In this document: piece by piece, positions 29,302-42,200 of the stretch
How the letters are laid out: every line of letters starts with the position of its first letter
Position numbering within the stretch: the first letter of the stretch is position 1
DNA from: Eutreptiella sp. 'Long Island Sound 2002'
Taxonomy: Eukaryota > Euglenozoa > Euglenophyceae > Eutreptiales > Eutreptiaceae
Length of the DNA: 64,000 nt
NCBI GenBank assembly: GCA_964036045.1
Contig: OZ038389.1
Span: 37,457,998-37,521,997 of the forward strand
Reading direction: 5' to 3'
Translations under genes and position numbers: made by a program
The notes under the pieces: model-generated
What the model saw: only the letters and a program-made list of their open reading frames with translations
What the model was told of the DNA's origin: nothing
The model's database searches: none

Positions 29302-30026
29302 TATGTTGGGGGGGGGGAGCAGATCGAGGTGTCGGCAAACGGAGGTGCACTGACATCATAGGCAGCCCCAGTCGGATGGGGCGCGCAGGAGAGAAACTAG
29401 GGGTGCCACGAGCGTGGCCATAGTGTGACAAAACAAAGAGCATGGCGCGATGGCGCGGAGTAACATGGGGCCGCCTGGCGGACCGGGTCGGTGAGCGGGG
29501 GTCCCAGGACACACAGGGCGGGGGTGCGAGGGGAGCACCGCGCTGGCGCGTGGTGCTGCAACCCTAGTGGCGCACGGGAGCGAGGGGCCCCACGTTGGGA
29601 CGACGAATCGGACGACTGATGATACCCCTGCACAAGGCGTCACGCTTGAGCGGCGGATACGTCGAATGCAGTCCCCGTCGCGGCTCCCCGCGTAGCGGCC
29701 TAGAAGATTGCCACGGCGAGGTCGACGTCTTGCCAGAGCCGAACTTAGAACGACGTGCCCACTGTGAGCAGGAAACGGCTTGCAAGGGGGAGGGACGCAC
29801 TTGAGGTGCGGCACTCAGCCCTTGGAGACACGGGATGAAGAGGGAGAGAGAGAGTGCACCATACGGGTGGAGTTGAGCGGAGAGGGGGCCACGATGGCAG
29901 AGCTGAGTCACGTGGTGGCACGACTATCACGACGTTTCACGACTGGCTTCGAGCGTGGCAGTGCGTGTAGGCAATCCGTCCTACAGCTACCATCCTGAGG
30001 GTTTTTAGACTGGTGCCAGGTCACCA
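29302..30026 (-). other. LINE-A 5' UTR
   Basis: About 725 bp. The outermost 85 bp (GCTTCGAGCGTGGCAGTGCG to CTGAGGGTTTTTAGACTGGT) is shared with the 5' end of the non-autonomous element at 33125-33213. I see no supported ORF. This is where an internal promoter would be expected for this element type. Confidence 0.75.
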
Positions 30027-31673
30027 GGGGGCAGTGGGCAGTGCAACTCCTGCAATGCACTGCCTCGCTGCCTGGGGGCAGTGGGCAGTGTAACTCCCAC
30101 AATGCACTGCCTCAGTGCCTGGGGGCAGTGGGCAGTGCAACTCCTGCAATGCACTGCCCCACTGCCTGGGGGCAGTGGGCAGTGCAACTCCTGCAATGCA
30201 ACGCCTCACTGCCCTGGGGCAGTAGGCAGTGCAACTCCTGAAATGCACCGCCTCACTGCCTAGGGGCAGTGGGCGGTGCAACTCCTGCAATGCACTGCCT
30301 CACTGCCTGGGGGCAGTGGACAGTGCAACTCCTGCAATGCACTGCCTCAGTGCCTGGGGGCTGTAGGCAGTGCAACTCCTGCAATGCACTGCCTCACTGC
30401 CTGGGGGCAGTGGACAGTGCAGCTCCTGCAATGCTCTGCCTCACTGCCTGGGGGCCGTGGGCAGTGCAACTCCTGCCATGCACTGCCTCACTGCCTGGGG
30501 GCAGTGGGCAGTGCAACTCCTGCAATGCACTGCCTCACTGCCCCGGGGCAGTGGGCAGTGCAACTCCTGCAATGCACTGCCTCAGTGCCTGGGGGCAGTG
30601 GGCAGTGCATCTCCTGCAATGCACTGCCCCACTGCCTGGGGGCAGTGGGCAGTGGAACTCCCGCAATACACCGCCTCACTGCCCGGGAGGAGTGGGCAAT
30701 GGGACTCCTGCAATGGTCTGCCCCACTGCCTTGGGGCAGTGGGCAGCGCAACTCCTGCCATACACTGCCGCACTGCCGGGGGGCAGTGGGCAGTGCAACT
30801 CCTGCAATGCACTGCCTCACTGCCTGGGGGCAGTGGGCAGTGGAACTCCTGCAATGCTCTGGCCCACTGCCTGGGGGCAGTGGGCAGTGCAACTCCTGTC
30901 ATGCACCGCCTCACTGCCTGGGGGCAGTGGGCAGTGGAACTCCCGTAATACACCGCCTCACTGCCCGGGAGGAGTGGGCAGTGGAACTCCTGCAATGCTC
31001 TGCCCCACTGCCTGGGGGCAGTGGGCAGCGCAACTCCTGCCATACACTGCCGCACCGCCTGGGGGCAGTGGGCAGTGCAACTCCTGCAATGCACTGCCTC
31101 ACTGCCTGGGGGCAGTGGGCAGTGGAACTCCTGCAATGCTCTGGCCCACTGCCTGGGGGCAGTGGGCAGTGCAACTCCTGCAATGCACTGCCTCACTGCC
31201 CTCGGGCAGTAGGCAGTTCAACTCCTGCAATGCCCTATCTCACTGCCTGGGGGCAGCGGGCAGTGCAACTCCTGCAATGCTCTGCCCCACTGCCCGGGGG
31301 CAGTGGGCAGCGCAACTCCTGCCATACACTGCCGCACTGCCTGGGGGCAGTGGGCAGTGCAACTTCTGCAATGCACTGCCTCACTGCCCTCGGGCAGTAG
31401 GCAGTGCAACTCCTGCAGTGCACTGCCCCACTGCCTGGGGGCAGTGGAAAGTGCAACTCCTGCAATGCACTGCCCCACTGCCTGGGGGCAGTAGGCAGTG
31501 CAACTCCTGCAATGCACTGCCTCACTGCCCTGGGGCAGTAGGCAATGCAACGCGTGCAATGCACTGCCTCACTGCCTTGGGGAAGTGGGCAGTGCAACTC
31601 CTGCAATGCACTGCCCCACTGCCTGGGGGCAGTGGGCAGTGCGACTCCTGCAATGCACTGCCTCACTGCCTGG
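30027..31673. repeat. 47-bp satellite array, G-rich orientation
   Basis: About 35 units between LINE-A copy 1 and the non-autonomous element. Some units carry GGAGGAGTGGGC or CTCTGGCCC variants that cluster at about 30650-31330. Confidence 0.95.
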
Positions 31674-33213
31674 AGGAGGAGGAGGAGGAGGAGGAGGAGG
31701 AGCGCCTGCCGTGGTCCCACGTACGGTGAGCCGTGGCGTCGTCCCCCGGGGGCCCCACGCAGGCACAGCCGAGGGAGTCCTCCGTCTTACCTCCGCTAGA
31801 GTAAGACGAATCTCGTCGCACACCTGAGAACGCCCCTCCCAGCAGGCCGTCTGGGTCAAAGCGCCGGTGTACGACCACGCTACGGTTTGATCAGCTCTCC
31901 GGTCCCGGCCACCGACTGCCCCGATCTGTCCTGGATCCACCCGAGTCAGCGTTCCAAGATCAACGTGAGCTGAGAAGGTGTGGGTCTCCCGGGGCCTCAC
32001 CCCCGACTTGAAAACGTCGCCGGGCTAAATAGAACGCGGCCCAACACGACTAGGCGCACTGCCGGTGGGCTGAGTACCGCCGGCGTCGCGAGTACGGTCA
32101 CGCCACACGATCACGCGCACCGCCGGTGGCCTGGGTACCCCCGGGTTCTGTGAGTGCGGGACGTGCGTCACGGCCATAGCACCACAGTGGTGCACCGCCG
32201 CGGAGGTCACCGACGACGCCCGGCCGCAAAGGCCGAGCCCAAACGACGAGCCCCACGATACGTGTACCGAGACGTCACGTGACCGAGAAAATGGCACCAC
32301 GATGGTGCCCGAGCGAGACGGCGACGTTCGCCGATGGCACGTGGAGCGGTGAGTACCGCCGATGACTCGTCACCTCTGCACGGGGTGTCACGGAGGGTGG
32401 CGGAGCGCCAGGTGCAGACCCCGCCATGGTGCCTCGAGTATTGGCCTGGAGGACACACCATGGCCAGGCTGGCGCACGAAGACCGTTTGGGCAGCGCCAC
32501 GGTGGCGCTCTGCCCTGAAGGTTGCGCCACGACGGCGCACGTGTAAGTTGACTGCACCACGGTGGTGCCACGTCACTGAACTGGCGCCACGTCGGCGCAG
32601 GGCTGTCTAGGCAGCGCCGCGGTGGCGTTCTGCCCTAAGGATTGCGCCACGATGGCGCACATGTACGTTGGCGGCACCACGATGGCGCTCTGCCACTGAA
32701 CTGGCGCCACGGAGGCATAGGGCTGTCTGGGCAGTGTCACGACGGCGCCGTGCCCCGAACACTGCGCCACGGCGGCACACGTGCACGTTGGCAGCACCAC
32801 GGTGGTGTGCTGCCACTGAAGTGGCGCCACGTTGGCGCTGGATTGTTTGGACGGCGCCGTGGTGGCGTTCTGCCCTGAAGGCCGCACCACGACGGCGCAC
32901 GGGTACGTTCGCGGCGCCACGATGGTGCCCTGCCATTGAGCCCGCGCCATGTCGGCGCAGAGCTGTCGGGGCAGGCGCCACGTTGGCGTCTGGCGGTCGG
33001 GGGGGGGCCACGTATGTGCATCTTTCCCCCACAGGACTGCATGTCTGGCCCAGGGAGGGGTCCTGGACGGTTGGCGGGCGGGGTGGGCCCGGCCTGACAC
33101 AGGGAAGACGCACGAGAAATCGAGACGTATCACGACTAGCTTCGAGCGTGGCAGTGCGTGTGGGCAATCCGTCCCACAGCTACCATCCTGAGGGTTTTTA
33201 GACTGATGCCAGG
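31674..33213 (-). mobile_element. Non-autonomous relative of LINE-A
   Basis: A 1.54-kb insertion in satellite with the LINE-A 3' UTR (31674 to about 32060, including the GGA/CTC tail) and the outer 85 bp of the LINE-A 5' UTR (about 33125-33213), but no endonuclease, RT or ORF1 sequence. The interior (about 32060-33125) is unrelated and dominated by a palindromic tandem repeat. It has the same orientation as LINE-A. The left flank ends CTGCCTGG and the right flank begins GGGGCAGTAGG, so the satellite reads on across it with little or no target duplication. It would need LINE-A ORF2 protein to move. Confidence 0.85.
32461..33000. repeat. 120-bp repeat of four 30-bp palindromic subunits
   Basis: Units start at about 32491, 32611, 32731, 32851 and 32971, exactly 120 bp apart. 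Each holds four subunits about 30 bp apart, and each subunit is centred on a short palindrome such as GCGCCACGGTGGCGC, GCGCCACGACGGCGC or CACCACGGTGGTG. Less regular subunits extend left to about 32190. Because 30 and 120 are multiples of three, the array stays open in several frames with a ten-residue period. The minus-strand frame (33286-32573, RRRGAAFRAERHHGA-type repeats) is on the element's coding strand, but I do not call it a gene. Confidence 0.85.
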
Positions 33214-36200
33214 GGCAGTAGGCAGTGCAACTCCTGCAACGCACCGCCTCACTGCCTGGGGGCAGTGGGCCGTGCAACTCCTGCAATGCACTGCCTCACT
33301 GCCTGGGAGCAGCGGACAGTGCAACTCCTGCAATGCAGTAGCTCACTGCCTGGGGGCAGTGGGCAGTGCAACTCCTGCAATGCACTGCCTCACTGCCTGG
33401 GGGCAGTGGGCAGTGCAACTCCTGCAATGCACTGCCTCACTGCCCCGGGGCAGTGGACAGTGCAACTCCTGCAATGCACTGCCTCACTGCCTGGGGGCAG
33501 TGGGCAGTGCAACTCCTGCAAAGCACTGCCCCACTGCCTGGGGGCAGTGGGCAGTGCAACTCCTGCAATGCACTGCCCCACTGCCTGGGGGCAGTGGGTA
33601 GTGTAACTCCCACAATGCACTGCCTCAGTGCCTGGGGGCAGTGGGCAGTGCAACTCCTGCAATGCACTGCCCCACTGACTGGGGGCAGTAGGCAGTGCAA
33701 CTCCTGCAACGCAACGCCACACTGCCTGGGGGCAGTGGGCAGTGCAACTCCTGCAATGCACTGCCTCACTGCCTGGGGGCAGTGGGCAGTGCAAGTCCTG
33801 CAATGTACTGCCTCACTGCCTGGGGGCAGTGGGCAGTGCAACTCCTGCAATGCACTGCCTCACTGCCCCGGGGCAGTGGACAGTGCAACTCCTGCAATGC
33901 ACTGCCTCACTGGTTGGGGGCAGTGGGCAGTGCAACTCCTGCAATGCACTGCCACACTGCCTGGGGGCAGTGGGCAGTAGAACTCCTGCAATACACTGCC
34001 TCACTGCTTGGGGGCAGTGGACAGTGCACCTCCTGCAATGCACTGCCCGATGCCTGGGGGCAGTGGGCAGTGCAACTCGTGCAGCGCACCGCCTCACTGC
34101 CTGAGGGCAGCGGGCAGTGCAACTCCTGCAATGCACTGCCTCACTGCCTGGGGGCAGTGGGCAGTGCAACTCCTGCAATGCACTGCCTCACTGCCCCGGG
34201 GCAGTGGACAGTGCAACTCCTGCAATGCACTGCCTCACTGCCTGGGGGCAGTGGGCAGTGCAACTCCTGCAAAGCACTGCCCCACTGCCTGGGGGCAGTG
34301 CGCAGTGCAACTCCTGCAATGCACTGCCCCACTGCCTGGGGGCAGTGGGCAGTGTAACTCCCAAAATGCACTGCCTCAGTGCCTGGGGGCAGTAGGCAGT
34401 GCAACTCCTGCAACGCAACGCCACACTGCCTGGGGGCAGTGGGCAGTGCAACTCCTGCAATGCACTGCCTCACTGCCTGGGGGCAGTGGGCAGTGCAACT
34501 CCTGCAATGTACTGCCTCACTGCCTGGGGGCAGTGGGCAGTGCAACTCCTGCAATGCACTGCCTCACTGCCTGGGGGCAGTGGGCAATGCAACTCCTGCA
34601 ATGCACTGCCTCACTGCCCCGGGGCAGTGGGCAGTGCAACTCCTGCAATGCACTGCCTCACTAGTTGGGGGCAGTGGGCAGTGCAACTCCTGCAATGCAC
34701 TGCCCCACTGCCTGGGGGCAGTGGGCAGTAGAACTTCTGCAATGCACTGCCTCACTGCTTGGGGGCAGTGGGCAGTGCAACTCGTGCAACGCACCGCCTC
34801 ACTGCCTGAGGGCAGTGGGCAGTGCAACTCCTGCAATGCACTGCCTCACTGCCTGGGGGCAGTGGGCAGTGCAACTCCTGCAATGCACTGCCTCACTGCC
34901 TGGGGGCTGTAGGCAGTGCAAGTCCTGCAATGCACTGCCTCACTGCCTGGGGGCAGTGGGCAGTGCAACTCCTGCAATGCACTGCGTCAGTGCCCTGGGG
35001 CAGTAGGCAGTGCAACTCGTGCAATGCACTGCCTCACTGCCTGGGGGCAGTGGGCTGTGCAAATCCTGCAATGCACTGCCTCACTGCCTGGGGGCAGTGG
35101 ACAGTGCAACTCCTGCAATGCACTGCCTCACTGCCTGGGGGCAGTGGGCAGTGTAACTCCCACAATGCACTGCCTCAGTGCCTGGGGGCAGTGGGCAGTG
35201 CAACTTCTGCAATGCAGTGCCCCACTGCCTGGGGGCAGTGGGCAGTGCACCTCCCACAATGCACTGCCTCAGTGCCTGGGGGCAGTGGGCAGTGGAACTC
35301 CTGCAATGCACTGCCTTACTGCCCGGGGGCTGTAGGCGGTGCAACTCCTGCAATGCACTGCCTCACTGCCTGGGGGCAGTGGGCGGTGCAACTCCTGCAA
35401 TGCACTGCTCACTGCCCTGGGGCAGTAGGCAGTGCAACTCCTGCAATGCACTGCCTCACTGCCTGGGGGCAGTGGACAGTGCAACTCTTGCAATGCACTG
35501 CCTCACTGCCTGGGGGCAGTAGGCAGTGCAACTCGTGCAATGCACTGCCTCACTGCCTGGGGGCAGTGGGCTGTGCAAATCCTGCAATGCACTGCCCCAC
35601 TGCCTGGGGGCAGTGGGCAGTGCAACTCCTGCAATGCACTGCCTCACTGCCTGGGGGCAGTGGGCAGTGCAACTCCTGCAATGCACTGCCTCGCTGCCTG
35701 GGGGCAGTGGGCAGTGCAACTCCTGCAATGCACTGCCCCACTGCCTGGGGGCACTGGGGAGTGCAACTCCTGCAATGCACTGCCTCACTGCCTGGGGGCT
35801 GTAGACAGTGCAACTACTGCAATGCACTGCCTCACTGCCTGGGGGCAGTAGGCAGTGCAACTCCTGCAATGCACTGCCTCAGTGCCCTGGGGCAGTGGGC
35901 AGTGCAACTCCTGCAATGCACTGCCTCGCTGCCCTGGGGCAATGGACAGTGCAACTCCTGCAATGCACTGCCTCACTGCCTGGGGGCAGTGGGCAGTGTA
36001 ACTCCCACAATGCACTGCCTCAGTGCCTGGGGGCAGTGGGCAGTGCAACTCCTGCAATGCACTGCCCCACTGCCTGGGGGCAGTGGGCAGTGCAACTCCT
36101 GCAATGCAACGCCTCACTGCCCTGGGGCAGTAGGCAGTGCAACTCCTGCAATGCACCGCCTCACTGCCTGGGGGCAGTGGGCAGTGCAACTCCTGCAATG

Positions 36201-39200
36201 CACTGCCTCACTGCCTGGGGGCAGTGGACAGTGCAACTCCTGCAATGTACTGCCTCAGTGCCTGGGGGCTGTAGGCAGTGCAACTCCTGCAATGCACTGC
36301 CTCACTGCCCCGGGGCAGTGGACAGTGCAACTCCTGCAATGCACTGCCTCAGTGCCTGGGGGCAGTGGGCAGTGCAACTCCTGCAATGCACTGCCCCACT
36401 GCCTGGGGGCAGTGGGCAGTGTAACTCCCACAATGCACTGCCTCAGTGCCTGGGGGCAGTGGGCAGTGCAACTCCTGCAATGCACTGCCCCACTGCCTGG
36501 GGGCAGTAGGCAGTGCAACTCCTGCAACGCACCGCCTCACTGCCTGGGGGCAGTGGGCCGTGCAACTCCTGCAATGCACTGCCTCACTGCCTGGGGGCAG
36601 TGGGCAGTGCAACTCCTGCAATGTACTGCCTCACTGCCTGGGGGCAGTGGGCAGTGCAACTCCTGCAATGCATTGCCTCACTGCCTGGGGGCAGTGGGCA
36701 GTGCAACTCCTGCAATGCACTGCCTCACTGCCCCGGGGCAGTGGACAGTGCAACTCCTGCAATGCACTGCCTCACTGGTTGGGGGCAGTGGGCAGTTGCA
36801 ACTCCTGCAATGCACTGCCCCACTGCCTGGGGGCAGTGGGCAGTAGAACTCCTGCAATGCACTGCCTCACTGCCTGGGGGCAGTGGGCAGTGCAGCTCCT
36901 GCAATGCACTGCCCCACTGCCTGGGGGGCAGTGGGCAGTGCAACTCGTGCAACGCACCGCCTCACTGCCTGGGGGCAGTGGGCAGTGCAACTCCTGCAAT
37001 GCACTGCCTCACTGCCTGGGGGCTGTAGGCAGTGCAACTCTTGCAATGCACTGCCTCACTGCATGGGGGCAGTGGGCAGTGCAACTCCTGCAATGCACTG
37101 CCTCACTGCCTGGGGGCAGTAGGCAGTGCAACTCTTGCAATGCACTGCCTCACTGCCTGGGGGCAGTGGGCAGTGCAACTCCTGCAATGCACCGCCCCAC
37201 TGCCTGGGGGCAGTGGGCAGTGCAACTCCTGCAATGCACTGCCTCACTGCCTGGGGGCAGTGGGCAGTGCAACTCCTGCAATGCACTGCCTCACTGCCTG
37301 GGGGCAGTAGGCAGTGCAACTCCTGCAATGCACTGCCTCAGTGCCCTGGGGCAGTGGGCAGTGCAACTCCTGCAATGCACTGCCTCACTGCCCTGGGGCG
37401 GTGGACAGTGCAACTCCTGCAATGCACTGCCTCACTGCCTGGGGGCAGTGGGCAGTGTAACTCCCACAATGCACTGCCTCAGTGCCTGGGGGCAGTGGGC
37501 AGTGCAACTCCTGCAATGCACTGCCCCACTGCCTGGGGGGAGTGGGCAGTGCAACTCCTGCAATGCAACGCCTCCTTGCCCTCGGGCAGTAGGCAGTGCA
37601 ACTCCTGCAATGCACCGCCTCACTGCCTGGGGGCAGTGGGCGGTGCAACTCCTGCAATGCACTGCCTCACTGCCTGGGGGCAGTGGTCAGTGCAGCTCCT
37701 GCAATGCACTGCCTCACTGCCTGGGGGCAGTGGGCAGTGCAACTCCTGCAATGCACTGCCTCACTGCCTGGGGGCAGTGGGCAGTGCAACTCCTGCAATG
37801 CGCTGCCTCACTGCCCCGGGGCAGTGGACAGTGCAACTCCTGCAATGCGCTGCCTCACTGCTTGGGGGCAGTGGGCAGTGCAACTCCTGCAATGCACTGC
37901 CCCACTGCCTGGGGGCAGTGGGCAGTGCAACTCGTGCAATGCACTGCCCCACTGCCTGGGGGCAGTGGGCAGTGCAACTCCTGCAATGCACTGCCCCACT
38001 GCCTGGGGGCAGTGGGCCGTGCAACTCCTGCAATGCACTGCCTCACTGCATGGGGGCAATGGGCAGTGCAACTCCTGCCATGTACTGCCTCACTGCCTGG
38101 GAGCAGTGGGCAGTGCAACTCCTGCAATGCACTGCCTCACTGCCTGGGGGCAGTGGGCAGTGCAACTCCTGCAATGCACTGCCTCACTGCCCCGGGGCAG
38201 TGGACAGTGCAACTCCTGCAATGCACTGCCTCACTGCCTGGGGGCAGTGGGCAGTGCAACTCCTGCAATGCACTGCCTCACTGCCTGGGGGCTGTAGGCA
38301 GTGCAACTCTTGCAATGCACTGCCTCACTGCATGGGGGCAGTGGGCAGTGCAACTCCTGCAATGCACTGCCTCACTGCCTGGGGGCAGTAGGCAGTGCAA
38401 CTCTTGCAATGCACTGCCTCACTGCCTGGGGGCAGTGGGCAGTGCAACTCCTGCAATGCACCGCCCCACTGCCTGGGGGCAGTGGGCAGTGCAACTCCTG
38501 CAATGCACTGCCTCACTGCCTGGGGGCAGTGGGCAGTGCAACTCCTGCAATGCACTGCCTCACTGCCTGGGGGCAGTAGGCAGTGCAACTCCTGCAATGC
38601 ACTGCCTCAGTGCCCTGGGGCAGTGGGCAGTGCAACTCCTGCAATGCACTGCCTCACTGCCCTGGGGCGGTGGACAGTGCAACTCCTGCAATGCACTGCC
38701 TCACTGCCTGGGGGCAGTGGGCAGTGTAACTCCCACAATGCACTGCCTCAGTGCCTGGGGGCAGTGGGCAGTGCAACTCCTGCAATGCACTGCCCCACTG
38801 CCTGGGGGGAGTGGGCAGTGCAACTCCTGCAATGCAACGCCTCCTTGCCCTCGGGCAGTAGGCAGTGCAACTCCTGCAATGCACCGCCTCACTGCCTGGG
38901 GGCAGTGGGCGGTGCAACTCCTGCAATGCACTGCCTCACTGCCTGGGGGCAGTGGTCAGTGCAGCTCCTGCAATGCACTGCCTCACTGCCTGGGGGCAGT
39001 GGGCAGTGCAACTCCTGCAATGCACTGCCTCACTGCCTGGGGGCAGTGGGCAGTGCAACTCCTGCAATGCACTGCCTCACTGCCCCGGGGCAGTGGACAG
39101 TGCAACTCCTGCAATGCGCTGCCTCACTGCTTGGGGGCAGTGGGCAGTGCAACTCCTGCAATGCACTGCCCCACTGCCTGGGGGCAGTGGGCAGTGCAAC

Positions 39201-42200
39201 TCGTGCAATGCACTGCCCCACTGCCTGGGGGCAGTGGGCAGTGCAACTCCTGCAATGCACTGCCCCACTGCCTGGGGGCAGTGGGCCGTGCAACTCCTGC
39301 AATGCACTGCCTCACTGCATGGGGGCAATGGGCAGTGCAACTCCTGCCATGTACTGCCTCACTGCCTGGGAGCAGTGGGCAGTGCAACTCCTGCAATGCA
39401 CTGCCTCACTGCCTGGGGGCAGTGGGCAGTGCAACTCCTGCAATGCACTGCCTCACTGCCCCGGGGCAGTGGACAGTGCAACTCCTGCAATGCACTGCCT
39501 CACTGCCTGGGGGCAGTGGGCAGTGCAACTCCTGCAATGCACTGCCTCACTGCCTGGGGGCTGTAGGCAGTGCAACTCCTGCAATGTACTGCCTCACTGC
39601 CTGGGGGCAGTGGGCAGTGCAACTCCTGCAATGCACTGCCTCACTGCCCTGGGGCAGTAGGCAGTGCAACTCGTGCAATGCACTGCCTCACTGCCTGGGG
39701 GCAGTGGGCTGTGCAACTCCTGCAATGCACTGCCTCACTGCCTGGGGGCAGTGGGCAGTGTAACTCCCACAATGCACTGCCTCAGTGCCTGGGGGCAGTG
39801 GGCAGTGCAACTTCTGCAATGCACTACCCCACTGCCTGGGGGCAGTGGGCAGTGCAACTCCCACAATGCACTGCCTCAGTGCCTGGGGGCAGTGGGCAGT
39901 GGAACTCCTGCAATGCACTGCCTCACTGCCTGGGGGCTGTAGGCAGTGCAACTCCTGCAATGCACTGCCTCACTGCCTCGGGGCAGTGGGCAGTGCAACT
40001 CCTGCAATGCACTGCCTCACTGCCCTGGGGCAGTAGGCAGTGCAACTCCTGCAATGCACTGCCTCACTGCCTGGGGGCAGTCGACAGTGCAATTCTTGCA
40101 ATGCACTGCCTCAGTGCCTGGTGGCAGTGGGCAGTGCAACTCCTGCAATGCACTGCCCCACTGCCTGGGGGCAGTGGGCAGTGCAACTCCTGCAATGCAC
40201 TGCCTCACTGCCTCGGGGCAGTAGGCAGTGCAACTCCTGCAATGCACCGCCTCACTGCCTGGGGGCAGTGGGCATTGCAACTCCTGCAATGCACTGCCTC
40301 ACTGCCTGGGGGCAGTGGGCAGTGCAACTCCTGCAATGTACTGCCTCAGTGCCTGGGGGCAGTGGGCAGTGCAACTCCTGCAATGCACTGCCTCACTGCC
40401 TGGGGGCAGTGGGCAGTGCAACTCCTGCAATGCACTGCCTCACTGCATGGGGGCAGTGGGCAGTGCAACTCCTGCAATGCACTGCCTCACTGCCTGGGGG
40501 CAGTAGGCAGTGCAACTCCTGCAATGCACTGCCTCGCTGCCTGGGGGCAGTGGGCAGTGCAACTCCTGCAATGCACTGCCCCACTGCCTGGGGGCAGTGG
40601 GCAGTGCAACTCCTGCAATGCACTGCCTCACTGCCTCGGGGCAGTAGGCAGTGCAACTCCTGCAATGCACCGCCTCACTGCCTGGGGGCAGTGGGCATTG
40701 CAACTCCTGCAATGCACTGCCTCACTGCCTGGGGGCAGAGGGCAGTGCAACTCCTGCAATGCACTGCCTCACTGCCTGGGGGCAGTGGACAGTGCAGCTC
40801 TCGCAATGCACTGCCCCACTGCTTGGGGGCAGTGGGCAGTGCAACTCCTGCAATGCACTGCCTCACTGCCTGGGGGCAGTGGGCAGTGCAACTCCTGCAA
40901 TGCACTGCCTCACTGCATGGCGGCAGTGGGCAGTGCAACTCCTGCAATGCACTGCCTCACTGCCTGGGGGCAGTAGGCAGTGCAACTCCTGCAATGCACT
41001 GCCTCACTGCCTGGGGGCAGTGGGCAGTGCAACTCCTGCAATGCACTGCCTCACTGCCCCGGGGCAGTGGACAGTGCAACTCCTGCAATGCGCCGCCTCA
41101 CTGCTTGGGGGCAGTGGGCAGTGCAACTCCTGCAATGCACTGCCCCACTGCCTGGGAGCAGTGGGCAGTGCAACTCGTGCAATGCACTGCCCCACTGCCT
41201 GGGGGCAGTGGGCAGTGTAACTCCCACAATGCACTGCCTTAGTGCCTGGGGGCAGTGGGCAGTGCAACTCCTGCAATGCACTGCCCCACTGCCTGGGGGC
41301 AGTGGGCCGTGCAACTCCTGCAATGCACTGCCTCACTGCATGGGGGCAATGGGCAGTGCAACTCCTGCAATGTACTGCCTCACTGCCTGGGAGCAGTGGG
41401 CAGTGCAACTCCTGCAATGCACTGCCTCACTGCCTGGGGGCAGTGGGCAGTGCAACTCCTGCAATGCACTGCCTCACTGCCCCGGGGCAGTGGACAGTGC
41501 AACTCCTGCAATGCACTGCCTCACTGGTTGGGGGCAGTGGGCAGTGCAACTCCTGCAATGCACTGCCCCACTGCCTGGGGGCAGTGGGCAGTGCAACTCG
41601 TGCAACGCACCACCTCACTGCCTGGGGGCAGTGGGCAGTGCAACTCCTGCAACGCACCGCCTCACTGCCTGGGGGCAGTGGGCAGTGCAACTCCTGCAAT
41701 GCACTGCCTCACTGCCCCGGGGCAGTGGACAGTGCAACTCCTGCAATGCACTGCCTCACTGCCTGGGGGCAGTGGGCAGTGCAACTCCTGCAATGCACTG
41801 CCTCACTGCCTGGGGGCTGTAGGCAGTGCAACTCCTGCAATGTACTGCCTCACTGCCTGGGGGCAGTGGGCAGTGCAACTCCTGCAATGCACTGCCTCAC
41901 TGCCCTGGGGCAGTAGGCAGTGCAACTCGTGCAATGCACTGCCTCACTGCCTGGGGGCAGTGGGCTGTGCAACTCCTGCAATGCACTGCCTCACTGCCTG
42001 GGGGCAGTGGGCAGTGTAACTCCCACAATGCACTGCCTCAGTGCCTGGGGGCAGTGGGCAGTGCAACTTCTGCAATGCACTGCCCCACTGCGTGGGGGCA
42101 GTGGGCAGTGCAACTCCCACAATGCACTGCCTCAGTGCCTGGGGGCAGTGGGCAGTGGAACTCCTGCAATGCACTGCCTCACTGCCTGGGGGCTGTAGGC

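Larger units (their letters stand above)
20555..30026 (-). mobile_element. LINE-A copy 1, apparently complete, inside satellite
   Basis: A 9.5-kb minus-strand non-LTR element: 5' UTR (30026-29302), ORF1 (29301-26266), 8-nt gap, ORF2 (26257-20963), 3' UTR with a terminal (CTC)n tail (20962-20555). Satellite abuts both ends. GGGGCAGTGG lies at the left junction (20545-20554), and the right flank begins GGGGGCAGTGGG (30027-30038), giving a possible 10-bp target-site duplication. Both ends are confirmed by the non-autonomous relative at 31674-33213 and, for the 3' end, by copy 2. Confidence 0.92.

Noticed and set aside
32573-33286. Arginine-rich gene in the non-autonomous element
   Set aside because: The frame is a ten-residue echo of the 30-bp palindromic repeat and is open on the other strand as well. 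Nothing supports translation.
36446-39763. Very long cysteine-rich open frames with a 47-residue period in the satellite (up to 1105 codons), also on the other strand
   Set aside because: The 47-bp unit lacks stops, so all three frames stay open and each reads the three frames in turn. Both strands are open, variants are not biased to synonymous sites as far as I can see, and no start context or splice structure is present.
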